Shown piece by piece: positions 1-10,100 of a stretch of 64,000 nt of DNA (positions within the stretch are counted from its first letter, which is position 1; every line of letters starts with the position of its first letter). This DNA comes from Aradus depressus. Its lineage: Eukaryota > Arthropoda > Insecta > Hemiptera > Aradidae. The notes below the pieces were generated by a model. It had not been told where the DNA came from. It did not search any database and saw nothing but the letters and a program-made list of their open reading frames with translations. The stretch lies in NCBI GenBank assembly GCA_963662175.1, contig OY759219.1, forward strand, positions 44,818,675 to 44,882,674, written 5' to 3'. The translations under genes were made by a program, and so were the position numbers.

Positions 1-897
1 TGAATGCTAAATTCGAATTTCTTGTTATTAATTTTGATCTCCAAGTTCAGAACATTTATGGTTTGACCTCCTATTTCCAACGTGAATTTTATTTTGTTGT
101 GGACATGTTGACATAGTCAAAAAATAAGTTAATTTGTCTTTCTGTTCCGTTAAAAAGTATCAAAATATCGTCCACGTACCGCTTCCAAAACATGATATTA
201 CTGATAAATGGAGACTTCTCTAGAATTTCCCTCTCAATTCTATCCATGAATATATCAGCCAACAGGGGAGACAGGCTGGACCCAATCGCTAGCCCCTCTT
301 TCTGTTTATATAATTCACTATTGAAGATGAAATAATTTTGTACTACGCACGGTTCTAAAAGGTTGCAAAGTTCTATTTTTTCAAAAATGTACCTATTTGA
401 ATTGTTTATTAGGCCCCTAACTAACTCTAGACATTCGGTTACGGGGACATTCGTAAAGAGGTTAGAGACGTCTAATGATATTAACTTGGCTCCTTGAGGT
501 ACCTTTACATCTCTAATCTTATTGACGAGATCTAATGAGTTGATAACGGTGAAAGGTGGCGAAAAATTGATAAAATGCCTTGAATTTTCTATTGACGAAT
601 TTCAATAATTTTTATGTAGGGGAATTTATGTAAGATACCACCGGTCTAATGGGGGCATTATTTTTGTGAATTTTGGGCAGACCAGATAATTTGGGGGGTG
701 AAGGGTTCATTACTATTAGGTTCTGTTTCCACATACCTTTCGTGATTATCGTGGCTTCTGACACAGCTGCTCGAACTTGTTTTTGGAATAGAGGTGTTGG
801 GTCTTTTCTTATTTTCGAAGAAATAGTCGGTCAGAAAACCGACTACAACAGACACGGTAATACACCCATCTTCTAACTGTCCTTCCAGTTTCAAATA
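1..897 (-). pseudogene. Penelope-like element reverse transcriptase, decayed, cut by window start
   Basis: The minus strand reads as pieces of a PLE reverse transcriptase in several frames. From the N-terminal side these are DPTPLFQKQVR (near 800), PKLSGLPKIHK (near 680), GLAIGSSLSPLLADIF (near 270) and KRYVDDILILF with the catalytic YVDD (near 170). A frame change follows, then a segment starting KIKFTLEIGGQ that fits the post-catalytic part of the domain. The enzyme copies PLE RNA into DNA. The copy is dead: there are stops between the motifs and at least two frame changes. Its GIY-YIG end, if present, lies left of the window. Family assignment rests on the order and spacing of these motifs and on the LPKIHK motif typical of PLEs. 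Confidence 0.8.
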
Positions 898-899
898 CG

Positions 900-1556
900 C
901 GGCCTTTTATTCGATGTTCCACAGAGCCTACTCAATTCCAATGACAAAACAATCAAAAGATAAAGAACTTAAGATTATTAAGGAAATAGCCAAAAACAAT
1001 AGCTACCCACAAAAAACAATAAATAAAATTGAAAATAAGGTCATCATAATTTTAGGAACAAACTGACCAAATTAGAAACACAAAATAAAGTTTATAATAA
1101 ATGGGTCAGCTTAACTTACCACGGAAAAATTTCTGAAAAAATAGGTAAAGAGTTGAAAAAAGAAGGTTTCAATATCGGGTTTAAAACTATCAATCCCATA
1201 AGCCAGTGCCTAGAGAGAGGTAGGGAAGAACAGATATTGAAAATAGAAGCGGAGTTTATAGTCTAGAGTGTGCGACGTGCAGTCAATTATACATTGGACA
1301 GACGTCGTTTTAAGGAAAGAATTCAAGAACACACGGCCGAAATAAAGAACTGAGGAAACCGTTCTACATTCGCGACCCACATAATTGACAATAGCCACAC
1401 TTTCGACCCATCTACAGGCATCAAATATCTCCACTATTGCTCAAAAAGCAGGCTACTTAATAGCTTAGAGCAATTAGAAATAAATAAAGCTACCAAAAGG
1501 AACATTTGTATGAATGACCAAATTTATTTCAACTATTCCCCTTTGTTAACACCCTG
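900..1556 (+). pseudogene. Penelope-like element C-terminus with GIY-YIG endonuclease, decayed
   Basis: On the plus strand the sequence reads as the end of a PLE polymerase (RAYSIPMTKQSKDKE near 920, then KEIAKNNSYPQ) followed by the GIY-YIG nuclease module. The module shows CATCSQLYIGQT near 1270, a stop, a frame change with FKERIQEHTAEIKN, then STFATHIIDNSHTF near 1362 and a helix-rich tail ending in a stop at about 1554. GIY-YIG nicks target DNA for PLE integration. Stops and frame changes make this a relic. It lies head-to-head with the RT relic on its left, so the two are pieces of different copies, or of one copy rearranged by inversion. Confidence 0.82.
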
Positions 1557-1559
1557 AAC

Positions 1560-1935
1560 CAGTTCTGTTTCCACATATATGGTTCAAGTTATCTAAATCT
1601 TAATATTATTATTAATTGTATTTCTATTTTTTATTATTTACTTGTATTTGTTCTTATTTATTTGTTATTTTTCCACGTATTAGTCTAGTGATATTGTTTT
1701 ATGTAAATTTAGAACTAGGTTTTGTTAGGAAATATTTCATGAGTTAGCTAACGGTACAGCCGGGGGACTCCCAAGTTTTAATAGCACCCTTTGACCTGAG
1801 ATGTATTTGAAGGGTCGCTCTCTGCAAACTGACTTAGTTCATAACTAGACCTGACGATGGAATAAAGCCGAAACCGGTAGTTATATATGTATATATATCT
1901 TTAGTGGAATAGACAATATTTCAAAAATAAGTTTG
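1560..1935 (+). other. Probable PLE 3' tail, AT-rich, non-coding
   Basis: This follows the GIY-YIG stop. It is AT-rich with no open frame and contains a GC-richer block (1750-1880) that ends in a hammerhead-like core, as expected of PLE terminal repeats. The right limit is uncertain; the sequence turns into TA-rich repeats near 1880-1900. Confidence 0.5.
1848..1882 (+). ncRNA. Hammerhead ribozyme-like core, weak candidate
   Basis: CTGACGA at 1851-1857 matches the CUGANGA box. GAAA at 1870-1873 matches the second conserved box, and GTA at 1877-1879 could be the cleavage triplet after a very short stem III. Stem I can form only about three pairs and stem II about two, so self-cleavage is doubtful. 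PLEs are known to carry such motifs in their terminal repeats, which is the main support. Confidence 0.33.
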
Positions 1936-1949
1936 TTTTATTTATTTAT

Positions 1950-2411
1950 TACAAGTTTCCACAATATGTCCGCGTTCCTCAACTTAGAAGTTATTTCTGG
2001 TTGGTCAGAAATTAAGTTGATGTGCGTATGAATACGTAAGTCTTCTAATTCTTTAAAATAAATAATGCTGGAGTCTATCATATTTGATTTGCAAAATTCA
2101 AGAGATGTGGCTATATCACTTATTTTATCATATAATAACAAAAAATTTGAAAATAGGTACGTATAGTGTTGTTGAAGTTCTTTAGTGAAAGAAGTTTATA
2201 ATTCGTCTGTTGGTGTTTTGTATTGTTTGTATGTCTTTGTTAAATTCGTTAATTAATTGTTTATTTAGGGAGAGTTGTGTTCTAAGTGGTACGTATTACG
2301 TTCAAGTTGCTGAAGTGTAATGTCATAAGTTGCTTTGTCGTTGGCGTCCATGTTTCCTGTGATCCAGCTGATCGCGGTCCCTAAGCCATTGAATGGGAAT
2401 GCTGACTAGGG
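1950..2411 (-). pseudogene. Errantivirus-type envelope (F-like) protein remnant
   Basis: The minus strand reads FNGLGTAISWITGN at 2393-2352, resembling the segment just after the cleavage site of insect errantivirus Env and baculovirus F proteins. It continues for about 40 codons to a stop. A second frame resumes with LNKQLINEFNKDIQ. A third piece (2141-1938) begins LLYDKISDIATSLEFCKSN, which fits the membrane-distal helical part of this family. Stops and frame changes break the gene. No cleavage site or membrane anchor is visible, and the upstream part is absent because the sequence runs into the 140-bp array. It is an old integrated copy, non-functional as read. Confidence 0.68.
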
Positions 2412-2413
2412 AA

Positions 2414-3020
2414 TCTCTGAACTCACTGCATGACTGTACTGAAGCTCCCTTCCACCTCTTGAACTGGACTGCACCGATGGCTCCTGAAGACTGACTGCGG
2501 GGCTTCTCTCAACTGAACTCCACTGACTCTAGACTTGAACTTGACTGGACTGAACTCTGAACTCACTGCATGACTGTACTGAAGCTCCCTTCCACCTCTT
2601 GAACTGGACTGCACCGATGGCTCCTGAAGACTGACTGCGGGGCTTCTCTCAACTGAACTCCACTGACTCTAGACTTGAACTGGACTGGACTGAACTCTGA
2701 ACTCACTGCATGACTGTACTGAAGCTCCCTTCCACCTCTTGAACTGGACTGCACCGATGGCTCCTGAAGACTGACTGCGGGGCTTCTCTCAACTGAACTC
2801 CACTGACTCTAGACTTGAACTGGACTGGACTGAACTCTGAACTCACTGCATGACTGTACTGAAGTTCCCTTCCACCTCTTGAACTGGACTGCACCGATGG
2901 CTCCTGAAGACTGACTGCGGGGCTTCTCTCAACTGAACTCCACTGACTCTAGACTTGAACTGGACTGGACTGAACTCTGAACTCACTGCATGACGGTACT
3001 GAAGCTCCCTTCCACCTCTT
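2414..3020. repeat. 140-bp tandem repeat, about 4.3 copies
   Basis: Near-identical units start near 2415, 2555, 2695, 2835 and 2975 (partial). Differences are single bases, for example TTGACTGG in copy 1 against TGGACTGG later, and GAAGTTCCC in copy 4. The unit itself is built from short GACTGAACT-like pieces. The minus strand is open for 63 codons in each unit, but 140 is not a multiple of three and each frame ends at the next unit. Positions 3021-3140 hold more diverged copies of parts of the unit. Confidence 0.95.
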
Positions 3021-3140
3021 TATCTGGACGGTGACTGTTGAAGACCAAACTCATGACTGACTGGACTGGAGACTCCTCCGAGACTCTCTCAACTGGACAG
3101 CAGCGATGGCTCCTGAAGACTGTCTCCAAAAACTTCTGTA

Positions 3141-3475
3141 TCCTCACTGACTTGACTTGACCAACCACCCGAAGATCTCGATTCTTCCCACACCACTTTG
3201 CGATACTGCCTGGGGGAGATCCGGGAGCAGACTTCAAGGGGAAACGTTTTCATTTCCTAACAGCGTAGGTACTTCCTTGGACATTTTCAATTCTTTCAGA
3301 TGGTCACTCGGGTTATATTTTATACGTCTTCGACAAAGGACTTGAACTCTAACCCAGGTATAGTCAATCCTTTTATTGTCCCTTTGGATTGTAAAATCTG
3401 TTAACTTATTTCTCTGCAGTTATTTGACGAAGGTTAAAAGGACTCCTTTTGCTACCTGCCTCCAGCCTCCAAAGA
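3141..3475. other. Unassigned spacer left of the DNA transposon
   Basis: There is no credible gene here. Short open frames on both strands show no family motif. The sequence ends in the TTA that forms the target duplication of the transposon on its right. Confidence 0.5.
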
Positions 3476-3478
3476 TTA

Positions 3479-3566
3479 CACATGTCTGCAAAAAAAAAAA
3501 TTGAGAGCTGTTTTGGTTTTTTTGCGTAATTCTTATGATTTTGGGTGTGCTGAATCCGAAAATGAC
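3479..3566 (+). repeat. Left terminal inverted repeat of the DNA transposon
   Basis: This is the imperfect inverted partner of 11815-11896. The outer 13 bases match at 12 positions, and the inner part includes an 11-A run and a block resembling the other end near 3540-3565. Confidence 0.7.
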
Positions 3567-3730
3567 TTTCATTTTGTCATAGAATGTCACGTTTTCTGAC
3601 AATGTGGGTATCTATGTTAAACAATTTATCATCTTAAAATAAAAGATAAAAGACTAAAAATTTTTTTTTAAATTTATAATTGCGTAACAAAACTTATTTT
3701 TTTTATCTAAAATACATTCATTAGTAAGCA

Positions 3731-5371
3731 CTAAACACATATCTTTTTCCCAGTGAGACTCCTTTTGGTATATTTTCGCTTGTGGTAAGCATCTGGAATG
3801 TCTCTCTGAAGCGTCCAACAGTAGTCTGCCATCATTGAGACGCTCCATCTTCCCTGGTATCTTTTTTCCATCTCCTTTATATCTTGGTGAAATCGTTCAC
3901 CTTGCTCTTCACTCATATCTCCTAAATTATCTGGAAAGTAGTCGAGGTGGGAATGAAGAAAATGTACTTTTAAACTCATTAGGCAACCTAAAGCTTGAAA
4001 TGCTTTTAACATTTTTTTAACGATTTGTTTGTAGTTAGGGTTTTTGTTATTGCCTAAAAATGTCTCTATGACCTCTTTAAAGGCAATCCACCCTTCTCTT
4101 TGAGGATCCATCATGGTTGTGATGAATTGTGGATCAGCCATAAGTCGTCTGATATCTGGTCCAACAAAAACACCTTCCTTCAACTTTGCCTCCGAGAGGC
4201 CTGGAAGCTTTGATATTAAGTATTTGAAGCAATTTCCATCTCTTGAAAGTGACTTTACAAATTGCTTCATCAATCCCAGCTTAATGTGAAGCGGTGGTAG
4301 AAGAACTTTATGAGGAGGCACCAAAGTTTCATGCAGGACGTTCTTTTCGCCAACTTTAAGCTCCCTCGGAGGCCAACACTTTTTGGTCCAGTGATTTGCT
4401 CGGTCTCTACTATCCCATAGACACAAAAAGCAAGGGAATTTGGTAAACCCAGATTGTTGTCCAAGCAACATGCCCAAGATTTTGAAATCACCACACACTT
4501 GCCAACCGTGGTTTTTATATTTTAATTTGCAAAGAACCAATTCCAAGTTCTTGTAGGTTTCCTTGAGGTGTACGGAATGACCGACAGGAATGGAAGCATA
4601 GAAACCGCCATTGTGAAGCAGAACTGCTTTAAGGCTTCTTTTTGAAGAATCTATGAAAAGACGCCACTGTGCTGGGTCGTATGAGATCTTAAATATATCC
4701 ATCAAACCTTCAATATTGGTACAATAAACCAACTCGTCCTCTTGGGCAAAGTAGGAAGAGAACTGCTTCTCACGATATCTAAACCAGGAGGAAGACACTC
4801 CAGGCAAAAGTAAGTTCCTGCTTTTGAGCCTTGATCCAAGCAGCTCAGCAGCGTTTTTGGGAAGATTTAAGTCTCTAACCAAATCAGTTAGCTCGCCCTG
4901 GGAAAACAATTTCGGACTGCTGTCATCTTCAAATTCAAAACTTGGCTTGTCATCGGGTTCAGGTACAGCACCATCTTCGTCAGAACTTTGAATCTCTTCC
5001 AAGGTAGCAGGGGCCTTGGGCACTGGTATTTCGGTCCCATGAGGGATGAGACGAATAGCTGATTGCATATTGGGGTATGAAATTGACTGCTTCCATTTTG
5101 AATTATATCCTTTCACATTACACGAACAAAAGTAACAATCATCACTATGGTTTTTTTGCTCGCGCCATACCATGGGAATCGCATATCGGAAGGCTTTTTT
5201 CTTACCCTTAAACCAATTTCGAAGGTCTTCAACACATCGTTTGCAGACTTTATGAGGTGCCCAAACTTTATCCTGATCTCCAAGTTTCAAGCCAAAATAA
5301 GCGAAGTATACTTTTTTTACAAAGTCCGTAATATTAAGTTGTTGCTTTAATAGGTACCATATATTCGCCAC
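3731..5371 (-). CDS. Transposase-like protein, 546 aa, intact
   Basis: The ATG at 5371 opens an uninterrupted 546-codon frame. Cys43/Cys46 and Cys79/Cys82 form a likely N-terminal zinc-binding module. An acidic linker spans about 128-152. The rest looks like an RNase H-fold core, with candidate catalytic residues Asp241 (LFIDSSKRS), Asp295 (CGDFKILG) and Glu492 (GERFHQD); a CFLC pair at 314-317 may bind a second zinc. I recognise the protein as one of a multicopy uncharacterised insect family. The call as transposase is inferred from the matching terminal repeats and target duplication that bracket it, not from a named family. It is the only gene of its transposon. A Gypsy element sits 142 bp upstream of its start codon and probably separates it from its promoter. 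Confidence 0.72.
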   Translation of the reverse strand: MANIWYLLKQQLNITDFVKKVYFAYFGLKLGDQDKVWAPHKVCKRCVEDLRNWFKGKKKAFRYAIPMVWREQKNHSDDCYFCSCNVKGYNSKWKQSISYPNMQSAIRLIPHGTEIPVPKAPATLEEIQSSDEDGAVPEPDDKPSFEFEDDSSPKLFSQGELTDLVRDLNLPKNAAELLGSRLKSRNLLLPGVSSSWFRYREKQFSSYFAQEDELVYCTNIEGLMDIFKISYDPAQWRLFIDSSKRSLKAVLLHNGGFYASIPVGHSVHLKETYKNLELVLCKLKYKNHGWQVCGDFKILGMLLGQQSGFTKFPCFLCLWDSRDRANHWTKKCWPPRELKVGEKNVLHETLVPPHKVLLPPLHIKLGLMKQFVKSLSRDGNCFKYLISKLPGLSEAKLKEGVFVGPDIRRLMADPQFITTMMDPQREGWIAFKEVIETFLGNNKNPNYKQIVKKMLKAFQALGCLMSLKVHFLHSHLDYFPDNLGDMSEEQGERFHQDIKEMEKRYQGRWSVSMMADYCWTLQRDIPDAYHKRKYTKRSLTGKKICV

Positions 5372-5512
5372 AAATATAACAGAAACTGTCAGACGAATTC
5401 ACACACTTCCGCACAGACGATATTGCACTATATTGAACCAAGATCTATAAAACAATGACGAGTTAATACGTAATTGTACTGCGCCACTTTCTACACTATC
5501 AGAGCGCGCACG
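5372..5512 (-). other. 5' leader of the transposase gene, proximal part
   Basis: Non-coding sequence between the transposase start codon and the Gypsy insertion. It continues on the other side of the insertion at 11600-11896, so the native leader plus TIR would be about 440 bp. It ends in CACG (5509-5512), one copy of the Gypsy target duplication. Confidence 0.7.
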
Positions 5513-5762
5513 ACTTACAGCAGCTCACCTCCTTAATCTCACCGGCTTATACGTCATCAGCTCCCTACCTATAAATACGGGGGCACATCAGACCCAGCAG
5601 CAGTCGTTATAATTCATTACTCAGAGTCCATTCAAGATAGTTCGCTCATAGACTCTTACTTTTCATTTAATATTAAGTTTATATTGTATTACATAATAAA
5701 AAGTGTTTAATTGAAATAAATTGCTTTTTAAAAACTTGAAAGTGCGTTTCCGCAACATAACT
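5513..5762 (+). repeat. 5' LTR of element A
   Basis: The LTR begins ACTTACAGC and ends AACATAACT, with the last T shared with the primer-binding site. It holds a TATA box (5570-5577) and AATAAA (5715-5720), giving a short U3. A CGTCA half-site lies at 5552-5556. Confidence 0.93.
5570..5577 (+). promoter_or_regulatory. TATA box in the 5' LTR of element A
   Basis: TATAAATA lies 57 bp into the LTR and is also present in the 3' LTR. Transcription would start roughly 25-30 bp downstream. Confidence 0.7.
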
Positions 5763-5783
5763 GGCGCCCGCGAACAGGGACCT
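5762..5783 (+). other. Primer-binding site, tRNA-Lys type
   Basis: The sequence TGGCGCCCGCGAACAGGGAC follows the LTR directly. It matches the complement of the tRNA-Lys 3' end (TGGCGCCCGAACAGGGAC) apart from two extra bases (CG) in the middle. Confidence 0.8.
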
Positions 5784-6002
5784 TAGCAAGTGACTTTCAT
5801 AAGTGACCAATTGTTCCATATTGAAGACTACTTTGGAATCTCAACTCCTTCAGCTAAGAGGATCCTGACTCATCTACGAAGCCGCATCTAGGTCAATTCC
5901 TGGTAAGAGTTTCATTGTTATATACAGGCCACTTTCAATTTCTTTTAACATTTATTTATTATTGTTTTGTTTTCTCTACTGTTTATATTGGTTGACCTCA
6001 TT

Positions 6003-7151
6003 ATGCCTAATCCTAGTCAGGCCATTCCTATTCACCATAGTATGGTAAAAGAGGATTATGATCATTTACAGTATTTTGATGGAAACCCAGCTGAATTAAT
6101 ATTTTTTATAGAGACAGCTGAAGGTATACTTGATGTTGTTTGTGGTGAGAACATTGCTGAAAGAGAAATTAATCATACAAGATTATTGTTAAAAATCAAA
6201 TCCAAATTAATAGGAGCAGCTAGAACATTTATTTCCACCAAAACCTTAAATGCAGTTGCTGACTTGCTCCAAGCTTTAAAAAATAATTTCGCTGATGCAC
6301 GACCCTATGAAATTTTGAAAGCGGAATTACATGCTATGAGACCGCTTCCAAAAGAATTACCATTAGAATATTTATCCCGAATAGAGGAACAGAGAAATTT
6401 AGTTTATGTAAGATTAAAAATAGATGGATTTCAGGGTATAGCTTTATGTAGCTTGATGCAAAAAATTGATTCGGAAATCATATATCATGTTTATCAGACC
6501 CTACCTATTCAACTTAGTAATCATATAATGACTTTCTGTCCTTTAACATTGGATGACTTAAGAACTATTTTGCACACAAAATGTTCCCTCATAATCAATC
6601 AATATTTTAAACATAATCAAACCCTCAGAGAAGCGTCAAAACCTTTTGCCTACAAAACATCTCCTAGAACATTTCCTCCACAAAATAGATATCCTTACCA
6701 AGGATATCAGGCAGTTAATTACCAACCTAGAAGCCCCCCTAATCAGTTTTATGAGCAGAGACCACAAGAATTTCCTCAGAATAATTTTATTCAACAGCCT
6801 AGACCCTATTCTAATTTTAATAATAACACTTCTAATTTTAATCATCCAAACTTGACTGCTCAACAATCGCGTCAGTATCAATCACCCAATGGCCCAAATC
6901 ACCCATTTAATCGTAGACCTCCTCAAGTTAACCCTAGACAACTAACTTCTAGTAACACTGTGTCCATGAGAACCGCCAACAGACCTAACACACGGAACTT
7001 TATTTCCCCATACGAACTTACTCATATCCAAGACGAAGAAACAAGTAGAACAGCACAGTTAGAACAACAAATAGCAACTCTGACGGAAAGACTCGAATCT
7101 TTTTTAGTACAAGGCAACGACCCTCGGGATCGTGTAAGCCCACAGAACTAG
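6003..7151 (+). CDS. Gag of element A
   Basis: I place the start at the first ATG, 6003; the frame is open slightly further upstream but without an ATG. The product is about 382 aa. Near the N-terminus HLQYFDGNPAELIFFIETAE resembles the start of the retrotransposon Gag domain, followed by a helical capsid-like region to about residue 210. A region rich in Asn, Gln, Pro and Tyr follows (about 215-320), then a C-terminal coiled segment (AQLEQQIATLTERLESF). There is no CCHC zinc knuckle, as in several insect Gypsy lineages. The gag stop is at 7149-7151. The pol frame overlaps the 3' end in the -1 frame, with a slippery site at 7100-7106. The frame is intact. Confidence 0.9.
   Translation: MPNPSQAIPIHHSMVKEDYDHLQYFDGNPAELIFFIETAEGILDVVCGENIAEREINHTRLLLKIKSKLIGAARTFISTKTLNAVADLLQALKNNFADARPYEILKAELHAMRPLPKELPLEYLSRIEEQRNLVYVRLKIDGFQGIALCSLMQKIDSEIIYHVYQTLPIQLSNHIMTFCPLTLDDLRTILHTKCSLIINQYFKHNQTLREASKPFAYKTSPRTFPPQNRYPYQGYQAVNYQPRSPPNQFYEQRPQEFPQNNFIQQPRPYSNFNNNTSNFNHPNLTAQQSRQYQSPNGPNHPFNRRPPQVNPRQLTSSNTVSMRTANRPNTRNFISPYELTHIQDEETSRTAQLEQQIATLTERLESFLVQGNDPRDRVSPQN
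7100..7106 (+). promoter_or_regulatory. -1 ribosomal frameshift site, T TTT TTA
   Basis: In the gag frame the codons read tct ttt tta gta, giving a canonical heptamer T_TTT_TTA. A small hairpin can form about 10 nt downstream (ACGA at 7117-7120 with TCGT at 7130-7133, one mismatch inside). The pol frame is open from here and is -1 relative to gag. Confidence 0.7.
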
Positions 7152-10100
7152 ATATAAATTTAGTAAGTAAAACATTGCCCTACTATCTGGACAACATGGG
7201 TAGAAAATGGTTGATGGATACAGGTTCATCCTGTAACTACATTAACCCCGAATCAGTACCACCAGGTAGCAAAACATTTAAGGAGGAATTCACCCTCAAC
7301 ACCCCAACAGGAATAGGAAGAGGCAACGAATTCATTCAATTAGATTTAAATAATATATTTCAAATAACACTAACGGCAAAATTTTATATTTATAAATTTT
7401 CTAATAGGTACGATGTTTTATTAGGTCATGAGACTATGCAAAAGCTAAGCATGTCCTTAAATTTTCAAACAAAAACATTACAATATAATGATAAAAAATT
7501 ACCATTGCAATTTGAAGTAGATACTCCTGAATTACATTTAAAAGAAGGAGTAAATATTGTTACTTTGCCGATACAAGGCAACGCGAGAGACCAAAGTCTC
7601 ATGTTAGTTAATGAAAATGTAGGACCTAAATATACCATAAAAGAAGGTATAAACAAGGTAGTAGATAATAGAATAACATGTATTGTAACCTCCCCAGAGG
7701 CCATGACCATTTGTCCTGAGCCTATGGAAGTAGAGGAAGTCCTCAGTGTTTCTGACAAATTATCTGACTTAGTAATGACCAATAGTCCCGAAAGGTCAAT
7801 GTTAGAACAAATAAAGGAACAAGTACCTTACATGATAAGAACAGAACATATGAATTCTGAGGAGAAACAAAAAATTATTGAATTAGTTAGTAAATTTCCG
7901 GAGATTATAAAAAGAGAACAGGATAGACTTAGCGCTACCAATTTATTAAGACATACCATAAGAACCAAAGACGATTTGCCAGTCTACTCAAAAAATTATA
8001 GATATCCATACATATTTAAAAAAGATATTCAGATAGAAATAGATAAACTTCTTAACAATAAAATTATTCAAGTATCCAATTCACCTTATAATTCTCCTAT
8101 ATGGGTGGTACCCAAAAAATTGGATGCATCTGGCAAAAAAAAGATAAGAATGGTCATCGACTATCGTAAGTTGAACGATAAAACTGTCGAAGATCGTTTT
8201 CCTCTCCCAAATATAGAAGATTTGTTCGGCTCTATTGGCCGAGCCACATACTTCAGTTTGCTTGACCTTGCCTCAGGATTTCACCAGATAGAAATGGATC
8301 CTGAGTCTGTACCAAAAACAGCTTTCAGTACAGACGAAGGGCACTTCGAGTTTCTGAGGATGCCCTTCGGCTTAAAAAATGGTCCTCCTACATTTCAAAG
8401 GGCTATGAACATCCTCTTCGCCAAACTCCCCAATGTCCTCGTCTACATGGACGACCTAATAGTGTTCTCTGATAACTTGGAAGAACACTTAAAACATTTG
8501 AAAACTGTCTTTGAGTTGTTGAGAAATCACAATTTAAAGCTACAACTGGACAAGGTCGAGTTTTTCAAGCGTGAATTACTCTTTTTAGGGCACATAATAT
8601 CTGAACAAGGGATATCACCAAATCCGGCGAAGGTGGAAGCAGTACGCAACTTCCCCATTCCCAGAGACCAAAAACAAATCAAGCAGTTTTTGGGTCTCAC
8701 TGGGTATTATAGAAAAATGATACGTAATTATGCAAAAATCGCGAAACCATTAACCTCTCGTCTAAAAAGGAATACTAAGATAGATATTACAGACAAAGAT
8801 TATGTTAATGCTTTTGAAACGTTAAAAACTTTATTGCAAAATAACCCCGTATTGCAGTTGCCCGATTTCGACAAAGAATTTATTGTCACCACAGACGCTT
8901 CAAATTATGCCATCGGGGCAGTTTTATCACAATTAAATAATGGTATAGACCTGCTTGTATCTTTCGCATCACGAACTCTCAATCAACACGAAGAGAAATT
9001 GAGTACTATCGAGAAAGAATTATTGGCAGTAGTCTGGGCCTGTAAATACTTCCGCCCTTATATTTAAGGCAGAAAGTTCACTATAAGAACAGACCACAAA
9101 CCTTTGCAGTGGCTGCACTCAATTAAAGAACCAAATTCCAAATTGCTTCGTTGGAAGTGCCTCCTTTCGGACTATAATTTTAAAATAGAATATGTTGAAG
9201 GAAAATCTAACTTCGTTGCGGATGCTCTATCCAGAAACCCAAATCCACACGAATTACATGCTGTTGAAAATACAGTGGCTTACGAGCTTCATATGCCAGA
9301 AGATCCCGCTGTTTCCGAAGACCCCTTAGAACGCTTAGTTAGGGACCTTAATATTCGCGAAGAAGATTGCGAGAGCATTATCACCGTCCACTCGCAAGAA
9401 AGTTCTCAAGACCAAGTCTGGATATCGGAAGATAGAAACAAATGTGTAAATATTGGCACTAATCAAATTATCATAGAAAGGGGTAATCCAGCAAAGAATA
9501 AACTTACAAAAATCTTCAATAAAAACCGTTTTAATTGGTATACTAGATACCCATTTTCTAATGATTTGCAGGACACTTGTCTAAATTATCTAAAACCCGA
9601 AACTACATTCCATGTATACTGTTCTGGAAAACTAAATACATTAGAGGACAGAATATCTGACCAAATATTCGAACATTTTAGAGGAGTAGTAGAATCCCAA
9701 TATCCCACCGTACGTATTAAGCGATATTTTAAATTAAACCCGGATGTAGAAAACAAAGAAGATCAACAAGATCTAATTTCAGCGCGACATGAAGGAAAGA
9801 CCTGCCATAGAGGCATTAACATTACCTACCAAAATTTAAAAACTAGTTATTACTGGCCAGGAATGTTAACTGATATCACCAAATATATCAATAATTGTGA
9901 AACGTGCAAACTAATTAAATACGATAGAAATCCTGTAAAACCGAAATATCAATTAACACCCACTCCGGAAAAACCCTTCGAAAAACTTCAAGTCGATACT
10001 CTCTTTTATAGCAATCATCTTATTTTTACCATTATTGATTGCTTCTCTCGAAAACTCTGGGCCTATGAACTCATTAGTACCACATCGAATGAGATAATTG

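Noticed and set aside
658..894. Minus-strand frame of 78 codons in the PLE region
   Set aside because: It is mostly a shadow; the neighbouring frame carries the RT motifs (DPTPLFQKQVR, GLPKIHK).
2423..3237. Minus-strand proteins in the 140-bp array
   Set aside because: The frame ends at each unit because 140 is not a multiple of three, and no family motif is present.
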